Source: Bradyrhizobium sp. RP6
GTDB taxonomy: Bacteria > Pseudomonadota > Alphaproteobacteria > Rhizobiales > Xanthobacteraceae
Length of the DNA: 64,000 nucleotides
Assembly: GCF_003837805.1 (NCBI RefSeq)
Contig: NZ_RQIT01000002.1
Location: 310,001-374,000, forward strand
Reading direction: 5' to 3'
The notes under the pieces are model-generated. The model saw only the letters and a program-made list of their open reading frames with translations, did not search any database and was not told where the DNA came from. This document shows positions 1-8,329 of the stretch, piece by piece. The first letter of the stretch is position 1. Every line of letters starts with the position of its first letter. Made by a program: the position numbers and the translations under genes.

Positions 1-183
1 GATCTCAAAGGTGTCGAGAAACGCGTCTAGCCATCCACGTCCGTGGACCGATTGAATGACACGGGATGCAAGGCCACTGGCACACCCCAGAGCAAATAAT
101 CCTCCGAAGTATCCGCCACGAGTTAGATCCTTCACCAGGGGCGATGCGTAACTTCCGACAATCGGTTCATCCGAAGCAGTCAT
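1..183 (-). CDS. Partial unknown protein, N-terminal 61 codons
   Basis: An open frame starts at an ATG whose complement is at 181-183 and runs without a stop off the left edge of the window. It begins MTASDEPIVGSYASPL and has a glycine-rich hydrophobic stretch (GGYFGGLFALGCASGLA, about residues 25-41) that could be a membrane segment. It lies about 295 bp downstream of the giant LEPR-xLL gene on the same strand, so it could belong to the same transcript. I do not recognise a family. The frame is short enough to be chance, and only the sequence to the left can settle it. Confidence 0.4.
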   Translation of the reverse strand, partial: MTASDEPIVGSYASPLVKDLTRGGYFGGLFALGCASGLASRVIQSVHGRGWLDAFLDTFEI

Positions 184-478
184 AATGTAAGTGCCTCGTG
201 CCACTTCAACCTAGCCGTGAGAGGCCCAGGCGACAACTGGAGCGCCATTTCGAACTCTCCGAGGTCTCTCCGTCCCTGGAGCCCCCGCGGCGGTCGGGTA
301 CATGCAAGGGCTCCTTGCAAGCGGTCGTCCTGCTCGGTCCGAGACCTCGGTGCGTCAGTTCGACCGACCAGCCGCCAAACGGCTGGGATCGCGTGGGTAA
401 GTTGGCCGTTCAGGGCATTGCTACACACGAGGTGGCGCACGACGGCATCGCATGAGTCTCGGGATCCCGGCATGCGGA

Positions 479-3400
479 CTAACCCACTGCCTTGAAGGTC
501 GCGACTTGCATCACCCATGCCGCGGAACCTTGGAGAAGCGCGGTCGCATTGTAGGTACCCGTGGCGGTTACGAAACGGTCCTGAGCAATATCAAGGTCGG
601 GTCTCGTAATGAGACGCGTGGTAAAACCACTGCCTGCCTCCGTAAACCCACCGACGGTCGTTCCGGCACCAAAAATGAGTTCGTGCGCGGTGGAGGTCGT
701 AACGACTCCACTGTTTGCCGAACTGGTGGTGCCTGACGCCGAGGTGCCTACGTCAAACGGATTGAGGGGAGCGAGACCACTGTACTCCAGGGCGCGAATG
801 TCCACGTATTGAGTCGCAGTGTTGAAGGTCACCGTCACAGTGTTCGCGCTGGCGGCGGCTTGCTTGATATTCGGGGCGTAGTAGATGGCCTGGCTGATAC
901 CGCTGCCTCGAGCCGTCGGGACGGCGAGCTGATAGACGTTGCCGGCCGAGTCCGTGACCGACGTGATGTTCGATGTCGTATTGTTCCATCCGACTACGAG
1001 GATGTTCGTATTCCCTGTCGTCTGGGCATTCGTGTAGGCGACCGATACCTGAGTCTGGTTGGTTTGCGGGGTGGCGTAGTTGCCTTGGACGAATGCTAAC
1101 GGTGCCGGCGTCGTGACGGCATCATAAGTCGCAGTATAGGTCGCACCGCCGACGGGGACCGTGATGATGTGATCTTGAGCGCCGCTATCCGACCACGAGA
1201 CGAAGTTATAGGTCGTGCTTCCGACGGTCGCGTTGCGCGCTTCGATCTCATGATTGAAGCCGATCAAGGTGTCGTAGGTGAACGGTGTGGTGCGTGCGAT
1301 GCCATCCAGATACAGCGTTAATCCGGCAGGCGCCGTGTTGAAATTGAGATTGACCTTATCGGGGAAGATCGTGACGGATTGGCTCGATTGCAGCCCACTG
1401 GAATCGGTTACGGTCAGCATTATTCGGTACCGCGTGAACCCGCTGAAGTCGTGCCCGGAGGTCGGGATCGTGAGCGTGCCGCTGGTCACGCCGGTGATGG
1501 GAGTCCCGGGATGAATATGGCCTTCGTGGAGGAAGTCGATATTCCAGGTATATGCACTTGCGGGGAGTGTACCATCTTCGGCATCGGTCGCGGTGCCGCT
1601 GAATGTGATCACGTCGCCCGCCCTGAAGGTCGCGCCATCGGTTGGCGCAAGGAGACTGACAACGGGACTATTGCCGACGCTGATCGCGATCGGGGTCGAT
1701 AGCGTGGAATTGACTCCGTCGGAGACCGTCAGCCGGGCCTGATACGGACCGGAGATCGTATATGTGTGCGATGGATTGGCCGCGGTCGAAGTCGCGCCGT
1801 CACCGAAGTTCCACGAATAGGTGAGAGGCTTTCCTTCCGGATCAGATGAACCGTTGCTGGAGAAGTCGACGGTGAGCGGGCTGGGTCCTGTCGTCGGTGA
1901 TGCCGAAGCCGTCGCGACCGGAGGCAGATCCGATTGAATGAATTCGATGCGGCGGATCTTGCTTACGCCGAATGTACCGCTGATATCGGAATAGCCGAGG
2001 TCGACATAGTAAAGCGCGCCATCGGGGCCTTCGGTCAAGTAGACAATGTCCCCGTAAGGGCCATCCACCGAGCCGTCGGCTGGCTCGAAGTTGAAGACGC
2101 CGGTGACGTTTCCGTTGGCGTCGAACGTCATGCGCTTGATCCAGTTCTGAGTGTAGTCCGCGAAGAAGAAGCTGCCCTGATAGCTGCTTGGGAATTGCGT
2201 GCCGTGATAGACAAACCCGGCGACGACTGCGGCGTCGCGTCCATTGTGTGGGTAGTAATAGGCCGGTGCGGTGTAAGCGGGATTCCCGTTCGGAGTTTCT
2301 ACGTTCGGCCAGCCGTAATTGGCACCCTTCGCTCCGATGTCGATTTCTTCGATTGCAGTCGAGTAGACGTTCCCACCAACATCGCCAATGATCAGCCGCC
2401 CTGTGGGCGCGTCGTAGTAGGCGCGGAAGGGATTCCGCAGACCAAGTGCCCATACCGCATCGTAGTTCGGTCCGTTGCTGTCATAGAACGGATTGTCGGT
2501 GGGAACGGTACCGTCCATGTTGTATCGCAGGATCTTGCCGCGCGGCTTCGTGAGATCCTGAGCTTCGCCGGCCTGAAAATGCTCCCCGGTCGTGAGAAGG
2601 ATCTTGCCGTCGTTGCTGAAGTTGATTGCTCCGCCGTGGTGCTCGGCATTGGCAATTTCCGTGTCCTGATAAATGACGAACTCGCTGCCGGGAACGGTGC
2701 CCGTCAGCGTTGAGTTCGCCGTGAAGCGCGAGAAGCGATCTACGTTCGGCGTACCCAGCGTATAGAAGATGTAGTAGTAGTGATTGGTGCTGAAGTTGGG
2801 ATCGAGCGCTATGTCATAGATGCCTTGTTGCACGCCCGCCGAGCCGATGTTGGTGAGTTGCAGGAAGGGCGTGGGATCTGGCGTGGTATAGGGCGGCGGC
2901 ATCGTCTTGATCGTGCCGGCGAGCTCCACCACCAGCATGCGGCCGTCGGGCAGGAACTTGATCGCGGTCGGCAGATTGAAGCCCGTCGCCAGGATCTCGT
3001 TCTGGAAGAAGCTGCTATTCGCGACGTTGACGGTTATCGGCGCTGATAGTGTCGCGTGGCCGTCGATGTCAGTCGCCTTCGCGGTGATAGTGTGCGCGCC
3101 GTTGCTTGCCGTACGTGTGTCCCACGCAAGCGCGTAAGGATCGGTCGTATCGGGGGAGCCGGTTGCCACGTTGTCGATATAGAACTGCACGTTGGCGATG
3201 CCGGTATCGTCGGTTGCATCTGCGGTCACATTGACGATGCCGCTAACCTGCACCCCGTTGATTGGGGAATCGATCAAGACCTGCGGTGATTCGGCGGTCG
3301 AGTTGCCGACGGGCGTCGTCATGTCCGATTGTACTTGCGCAGAGGTCAGTACGCGGTTGTAGATGCGCAGATCGTCGAGCGCTCCCTTGTAGAATTGAGC

Positions 3401-6154
3401 GGTCGACGCATCCGCGCCGATGCGCATGGGGTTGCCGCGCGCGGTGATCGTTGCCGACAGCGCTTGCGTGTTGACGAGGGTTCCGTTGACATAGGTCATG
3501 ACTTGCGCGCCATCGAAGGTGATGGCGAGGTGAGACCACTGGTTGAACGGCAAAGTGGTTCCTCCGGAGGCGACTCGCGCGCCACTGGATGTCCCAATAT
3601 AGAAATCGGTCTGATTGCCGCCGCGAAGTTCGAGCCCATACTGGTAGTAGGGCGACGACATTGTCGTATTCCAGAACTTACCAATGACGACAGAATCGCC
3701 ACTCGCGAGCGACTGGGGATTGATCCACATCGACAGTGTGAGGGCATTACCGGAAATGTTGGTCGAGGCAGAGTCTGGAATGGAAACGAAGTCGTTGACT
3801 CCGTCAAAGCTCGCGGCGCGGCCATTCTTGCCGGCTACCCAGGCAACGCCGTTGTTGAGTGTCGCCAGGTTCGACTGCCCTGAGGAGTCGCCCGCAGTCG
3901 TTCCTGATCCTTCATCGAAGGAATAGGCAGCGACCAGGCCCGGTGTTTGAGTGTTTGACACAGTGATGCTGACGGGCAGCGAATCGCCGGTGTTTCCGGA
4001 GGTGTCCCGTGCGCGCGCCGTGATCGTGTGGACGCCATTCGCGACCGTCGTCGTGTCCCAGCTGACGCTGTAGGGTGATGTCAGGTCTTCGCCCCCGCCG
4101 ACTGCGATGTTGTCCACCAGGAAGGTCACGCCCGCCACCCCGGCATTGTCGGATGCATTGGCACTGATCGTGATCGTACCTGAAACGGTCGCCGATCCCA
4201 TCGGCACTGTGATCGTGGCCGTAGGCAGTGTCGTGTCGGGCGTCAGCGTGGTGGCACTGGCCGGTGTGGACTGTCCGGAGAGGTTCGACGCCGCGTCCCT
4301 CGCCCGCACGGTATAAGTGTAGGATGTGCCTGGCGATAGGCCGGTATCGCTGAACGTGGTCGTCGTCGGGGTGCCTACCTGCGCACCATTGCGGAAGACC
4401 TGATAGCCGGTGACCGCAACGTTGTCGGTCGAGGCGTTCCACGACAGATTGATCTGCGTTGTCGAAGCCGCGGTCGCCACCAGGCCTGTAGGAGTCGATG
4501 GTGGCGTGGTGTCCTGGGTGGCGGTCGTCGTGAATGTGGCGTTTGAGCCGATCCTTTCGTTCCCGGCAGCGTCGATCGAACGAACGCGGTAGTTGTAAGT
4601 AGTGCTGGGAGCAAGGCCGGTTAGCGCAACGCTGTGTGCCGTCACCAAGGTCGCATCAAGTATCGTCGAGGACCCGTAACTGGTCGTCAGCCCATACTCG
4701 ACCCGCGAGGTCGCGGCTTCATTGGTCGTCCACGTGACTTGTGCGGTGCTGCCGGTAATGCTCGTTGTTGTCTCCCCGGAAATCATCGGTGCGGTCGTGT
4801 CGAGCACGATGGTATCAGTCACCGCCGCAGACCAGTTGCCTGCGGCGTCCATGAACTGGACATAGACCGTCTTGGTTCCCGTTGCACTCGACAACGTCCA
4901 GGACTTGGTCGGGGCGAAGGCTTCCGCCGTCGAATACGAACTCCCGCTGTTGGAGAAGCGCATCTGCGTGACGGACGTCACCGCATCGGTCGCTGTGAGC
5001 GTCAGCGTGACCGATGGGCTGTTAGTCGCCGCTGCGCCGCCATTGATCGTCACCGTACCAGTCGGCGCTTGATTGTCGACGGTGATGTTGACCGGCGTCG
5101 AAGTGGTTATGTTATTGGCAGCATCTCGTGCCTGCGCGGTCAGCGCATGCGAGCCGTTCGATGCCGTGCTCGTGGTCCATGAGACACCGTACGGCGAAGT
5201 GGTATCCTCGGTGCCGATCAGAGTGTTGCCGTCCAGCAGGAACTTGACGCCGGCAACGCCGATGTTGTCCGAAGCGCTCGCTGCAAGATTCACGGTGCCG
5301 GACACGATCGCGCCCGGAGGCGTGAGAGACACGGTTGGGGCAATGGTGTCTGCCGTTCCGGCAAGAGGGGTTGCCATATCGGTCTGGATCTGATCGGGCG
5401 TGAGCGCATGATCGGCGATGCGCACGTCATCGATAAGACCAGGAAACGCGAAGCCCGTACGGCCCGGTCGATTACCGATATTCACGTTGGCCGTTGAATT
5501 CTGCTGCGAACTCGTGACTGTGCCGGTCAACTGTCCGTTGTCGAGGACACCATTGAGGTAGACGTTCAAGGCCTGGCTCGCAGCGTCATAGACACCGGCG
5601 ACGTGATACCAGGTGTCGGACTGCAGCGCTGTCGCGCCGTAGCGGAACATCTGTCCGCCCGAACTGTTGGTGAGCTTGAATCCGATGGTGCGGGGTCCGG
5701 TATCCGCAGTGATGTCAAGCTGGTATCCAGATTCACCCCAGTTGCGCTTGGACACAACGGGCGCATCGTCGGCGGGGAAGGAACGGACGTAAACCCATGC
5801 ACTGAGAGTCATGCTGCCAGTCAATTGCAGCGCACTCGGATTCCCGAGATCGACGTAGTCGTTCACGCCGTCGAGCGCCACCGCATTACCGTATCTTCCG
5901 GCTGTGAAGGTCGGACCGTTCGTGAGCGTGCCGATGATGCCGTGACCTGACGCATCTGCCGTCGTGGTGCCCGAGACCTCGTTGAAGGCGTAGCCTGCGG
6001 TGATGCCGAGGGGATCCGCAGCGAGCAGCATGCGTGGCTCGAGTACCTCGAGGATCAGCGGCGAATGGCTGGCATCGCGCTTGCGATCGTTCCTCGCGCT
6101 GCCGTGAAGGATCCGTCGCGACAGATGGCTGAACAGGCCTCTGGAACGTGACAT
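479..6154 (-). CDS. Giant LEPR-xLL multidomain secreted protein with sorbosone-dehydrogenase-like propeller
   Basis: 1891 residues, probably extracellular or surface-bound. A basic N-terminus (about residues 1-32) leads into the LEPR-xLL sorting motif (LEPRMLLAAD, residues 38-47), known from the N-termini of very long repetitive proteins. Approximate order: LamG/concanavalin-like domain (50-265), two Ig-like domains (270-455), two fibronectin III domains (455-648), Ig-like (650-735), second LamG (736-951), Ig-like (955-1045), glucose/sorbosone-dehydrogenase-like beta-propeller (1048-1406, with ALGLRNPFR and ANYGWPNVE), PKD (1409-1495), then Ig-like and beta-rich C-terminal modules. No RTX nonapeptides and no usual type I C-terminal signal are visible. 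The ATG is preceded by TTGGAGACAAG, a good ribosome site. It follows the SecA-like gene on the same strand after a 147-bp AT-rich gap, so it is the likely cargo of the upstream export genes. Whether the propeller is catalytic or uses PQQ cannot be told. Confidence 0.9.
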   Translation of the reverse strand: MSRSRGLFSHLSRRILHGSARNDRKRDASHSPLILEVLEPRMLLAADPLGITAGYAFNEVSGTTTADASGHGIIGTLTNGPTFTAGRYGNAVALDGVNDYVDLGNPSALQLTGSMTLSAWVYVRSFPADDAPVVSKRNWGESGYQLDITADTGPRTIGFKLTNSSGGQMFRYGATALQSDTWYHVAGVYDAASQALNVYLNGVLDNGQLTGTVTSSQQNSTANVNIGNRPGRTGFAFPGLIDDVRIADHALTPDQIQTDMATPLAGTADTIAPTVSLTPPGAIVSGTVNLAASASDNIGVAGVKFLLDGNTLIGTEDTTSPYGVSWTTSTASNGSHALTAQARDAANNITTSTPVNITVDNQAPTGTVTINGGAAATNSPSVTLTLTATDAVTSVTQMRFSNSGSSYSTAEAFAPTKSWTLSSATGTKTVYVQFMDAAGNWSAAVTDTIVLDTTAPMISGETTTSITGSTAQVTWTTNEAATSRVEYGLTTSYGSSTILDATLVTAHSVALTGLAPSTTYNYRVRSIDAAGNERIGSNATFTTTATQDTTPPSTPTGLVATAASTTQINLSWNASTDNVAVTGYQVFRNGAQVGTPTTTTFSDTGLSPGTSYTYTVRARDAASNLSGQSTPASATTLTPDTTLPTATITVPMGSATVSGTITISANASDNAGVAGVTFLVDNIAVGGGEDLTSPYSVSWDTTTVANGVHTITARARDTSGNTGDSLPVSITVSNTQTPGLVAAYSFDEGSGTTAGDSSGQSNLATLNNGVAWVAGKNGRAASFDGVNDFVSIPDSASTNISGNALTLSMWINPQSLASGDSVVIGKFWNTTMSSPYYQYGLELRGGNQTDFYIGTSSGARVASGGTTLPFNQWSHLAITFDGAQVMTYVNGTLVNTQALSATITARGNPMRIGADASTAQFYKGALDDLRIYNRVLTSAQVQSDMTTPVGNSTAESPQVLIDSPINGVQVSGIVNVTADATDDTGIANVQFYIDNVATGSPDTTDPYALAWDTRTASNGAHTITAKATDIDGHATLSAPITVNVANSSFFQNEILATGFNLPTAIKFLPDGRMLVVELAGTIKTMPPPYTTPDPTPFLQLTNIGSAGVQQGIYDIALDPNFSTNHYYYIFYTLGTPNVDRFSRFTANSTLTGTVPGSEFVIYQDTEIANAEHHGGAINFSNDGKILLTTGEHFQAGEAQDLTKPRGKILRYNMDGTVPTDNPFYDSNGPNYDAVWALGLRNPFRAYYDAPTGRLIIGDVGGNVYSTAIEEIDIGAKGANYGWPNVETPNGNPAYTAPAYYYPHNGRDAAVVAGFVYHGTQFPSSYQGSFFFADYTQNWIKRMTFDANGNVTGVFNFEPADGSVDGPYGDIVYLTEGPDGALYYVDLGYSDISGTFGVSKIRRIEFIQSDLPPVATASASPTTGPSPLTVDFSSNGSSDPEGKPLTYSWNFGDGATSTAANPSHTYTISGPYQARLTVSDGVNSTLSTPIAISVGNSPVVSLLAPTDGATFRAGDVITFSGTATDAEDGTLPASAYTWNIDFLHEGHIHPGTPITGVTSGTLTIPTSGHDFSGFTRYRIMLTVTDSSGLQSSQSVTIFPDKVNLNFNTAPAGLTLYLDGIARTTPFTYDTLIGFNHEIEARNATVGSTTYNFVSWSDSGAQDHIITVPVGGATYTATYDAVTTPAPLAFVQGNYATPQTNQTQVSVAYTNAQTTGNTNILVVGWNNTTSNITSVTDSAGNVYQLAVPTARGSGISQAIYYAPNIKQAAASANTVTVTFNTATQYVDIRALEYSGLAPLNPFDVGTSASGTTSSANSGVVTTSTAHELIFGAGTTVGGFTEAGSGFTTRLITRPDLDIAQDRFVTATGTYNATALLQGSAAWVMQVATFKAVG

Positions 6155-6301
6155 CTTGTCTCCAAATGCCAGAAGCGAAATCGCTACTGCATAATAATAT
6201 ATTTAATTGTCGTTTTATTAATATCACAATATATGGCAATCGCCACTGGTTTATAATATTTTGAGGGAGAATATAATCATCGAGTTCCGCGAAGCGAGCC
6301 G
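6155..6301 (-). promoter_or_regulatory. AT-rich leader upstream of the LEPR-xLL gene
   Basis: 147 bp, far more AT-rich than its flanks, with runs such as ATAATAATATATTTAATTG and TTTATAATATTTT. It separates the SecA-like gene from the giant gene on the same strand, so the cargo may have its own promoter. The composition would suit an H-NS or MucR/Ros type silencer. No -35/-10 pair is certain. Confidence 0.4.
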
Positions 6302-8320
6302 TCATTCAGTCCCGGCGAAACTGAGAATTCTGTTGAAGCGAAGATCTTCGCTGAGGGCAGCCCGTCTGGCGCGCGCGTGCAAACGCTCCGCCGCGTGTTG
6401 GCCATAACTGCGGAGTGCGCGTCCTGTTGGTCCTGAAATCGGCTGCGCCCGTTTCGATCGCTTGCCTAGCAACCGAAGAAGCTTCGGGTTCATGAAGCGT
6501 TTGAAGAGCTCATCATCGAGCGCGACGATCGTTTCGTAGCTACCGGGATCACCCTGGCGGCCGGCGCGCCCGAAGAGTTGGCGGTCGATGCGGCGAGACT
6601 CGTGATATTCGGTTAGGATGACATGCAGGCCGCCTCGGCTCCGGACCGCAGGATGCAGCTGTATGTCGGTGCCGCGGCCGGCCATGTTGGTGGCGACGGT
6701 AATTCGGCCCGGTTGACCCGCGCCCGCAATGATCTCGGCCTCTGCCTGGTCCTGTCGCGCGTTAAGAACCTCAGATTCGAGTCCGGATTTGCTAAGCAGC
6801 CGCGCAATTTGCTCAGAGGCTTCAACCGAGCGGGTCCCGACGAGCACGGCGCGACCTTCGCGAACGATGTCGTGAACAGAATCGACCACGGCGTCCCATT
6901 TGAGGTTGGCCGTCGGAAACAGGCGTGTGCCGGCATTCGTTCGTCGCAATGGTCGGTTCGTCGGGATACGCGCAACTCGGAGGCCATAGATGCCGTACAG
7001 TTCCCCCGTCGGCTCGATCGCCGTGCCGGACATGCCGCAAAGATGCATGTAGCGCCGAAAGAATCGCTGATATGTAATTTGCGCAAGGGTCGTGCGTCGC
7101 TCCGTGATGGTGCAATGTTCCTTGGCTTCGATGAGCTGGTGAATGCCGCCTTCCCACGAACGGTCCGGCATGACGCGCCCGGTATATTCGTCGACGATCT
7201 GCACCTTGCCATCAGCGACGATATACTGAACGTCGCGTCGGTAGAGATGAAGGGCTGCAAGCGCGTGTTGAGCGAGTTCTTCACGTGCGCGCCGGATCGC
7301 CCATAGGCCCGGTTGTCCTGCAGCGAACTGAGCGATCTGGCTCTCGCCGCGGGTTGTTAGCCGCACCGACTTCTCGTTTGCACGCACATGAAAGTCGTCG
7401 CCGGCCACCAGGCGTCGAGCGAGATCCAGTGCGGTCTCGTAGAGGCCGTCGGTGTTCTCGGGCCCTTCTTGCGTTCCGGAGAGGATCAGTGGCACACGGG
7501 CCTCATCGATCAGGACGCTGTCAGCCTCATCCACGATCGCAAAATGCAGCCCGCGCAGAAGCAGGGATTGATGGTGACCGGCAGGTCGGCCGTTGAATAT
7601 CGCGTCGAGAGAAAGTCGGGAACGGGCGCGGCGGGGGCCGAGCGCGAGCCGATCGCGGAGATAGTCGAACACAAGCTCCTTGTTGGTGCAATACGTGACG
7701 TCGCTTGCGTAGGCTCTTTGCCGCTCCTGCGGCGACTGCCCAGGCTCGACGAGCCCGACGGTGAGATCAAGCGCGTTGTAGATAGGTGCGAGCTGTTCGG
7801 CGTCGCGGCGCGCGAGATAGTCGTTGACCGTGATGATATGAACCGGACGTCCCATGAGTGCGGCGGTGATCGCCGGCAGCAACGCCGTCAAGGTCTTGCC
7901 TTCACCGGTTTCCATTTCGGCGACCGCGCCTCCCATCATGGCGGTGCCGCCGAGCAATTGCACCGGGAAGAGACGCTTCCCGACGTGACGTCGCGCCGCC
8001 TCGCGCGTAAGCGCAAACGAGCGCGCCATCTGGTGCGAGTAGAGGGGGGCTGACAGCAATGATGCGCGCAGCTCCTCCGCGGTTTCACGCAAACGCCGGT
8101 TCGTCAGGACAGCGAACTCCGGTTCCAGATCACCGACAAGCCGGACAAAGCGGCCGAGGCGGTCACGCGCGAGGGCCGGCTGCAGGAAGGGCAACACCCG
8201 GCCCCAAGCGTCGAGCAGGGCGGCGTCAAGTGCAATGTCTCGGCGAGCGGCCTGCTCCGCGTAGGGTGCGTCCACCGCCACCGGGGCCGAACCGACAAGG
8301 TGGCGTTTGCGCTTGAGCAT
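6302..8320 (-). CDS. Short SecA-like translocase ATPase
   Basis: 672 residues, against about 850-950 for housekeeping SecA. The DEAD motor is intact: LLGG then Walker A GEGKT (139-143), TVNDYLARRDAEQ (164-176), YCTNKELVFDYLRD (210-223), Walker B DEAD (264-267), IDEARVPLILSG (271-282), MSGTAIEPTGELY (430-442), and the second motor domain with NMAGRGTDIQL (545-555) and GRAGRQGDPGS (584-594). The C-terminus stops soon after the motor and lacks the Cys-rich SecB/lipid-binding tail; the helical wing/scaffold part is short. It starts 9 bp after the M50/HlyD gene stop and precedes the giant LEPR-xLL gene. The family is secure; a role as dedicated motor for that cargo, rather than general Sec export, is inferred. 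Confidence 0.92.
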   Translation of the reverse strand: MLKRKRHLVGSAPVAVDAPYAEQAARRDIALDAALLDAWGRVLPFLQPALARDRLGRFVRLVGDLEPEFAVLTNRRLRETAEELRASLLSAPLYSHQMARSFALTREAARRHVGKRLFPVQLLGGTAMMGGAVAEMETGEGKTLTALLPAITAALMGRPVHIITVNDYLARRDAEQLAPIYNALDLTVGLVEPGQSPQERQRAYASDVTYCTNKELVFDYLRDRLALGPRRARSRLSLDAIFNGRPAGHHQSLLLRGLHFAIVDEADSVLIDEARVPLILSGTQEGPENTDGLYETALDLARRLVAGDDFHVRANEKSVRLTTRGESQIAQFAAGQPGLWAIRRAREELAQHALAALHLYRRDVQYIVADGKVQIVDEYTGRVMPDRSWEGGIHQLIEAKEHCTITERRTTLAQITYQRFFRRYMHLCGMSGTAIEPTGELYGIYGLRVARIPTNRPLRRTNAGTRLFPTANLKWDAVVDSVHDIVREGRAVLVGTRSVEASEQIARLLSKSGLESEVLNARQDQAEAEIIAGAGQPGRITVATNMAGRGTDIQLHPAVRSRGGLHVILTEYHESRRIDRQLFGRAGRQGDPGSYETIVALDDELFKRFMNPKLLRLLGKRSKRAQPISGPTGRALRSYGQHAAERLHARARRAALSEDLRFNRILSFAGTE

Positions 8321-8329
8321 ACCGAGCCC

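Noticed and set aside
479..6154. Type I (RTX) cargo
   Set aside because: No GGxGxDxxx repeats are visible and no ABC transporter gene is nearby.
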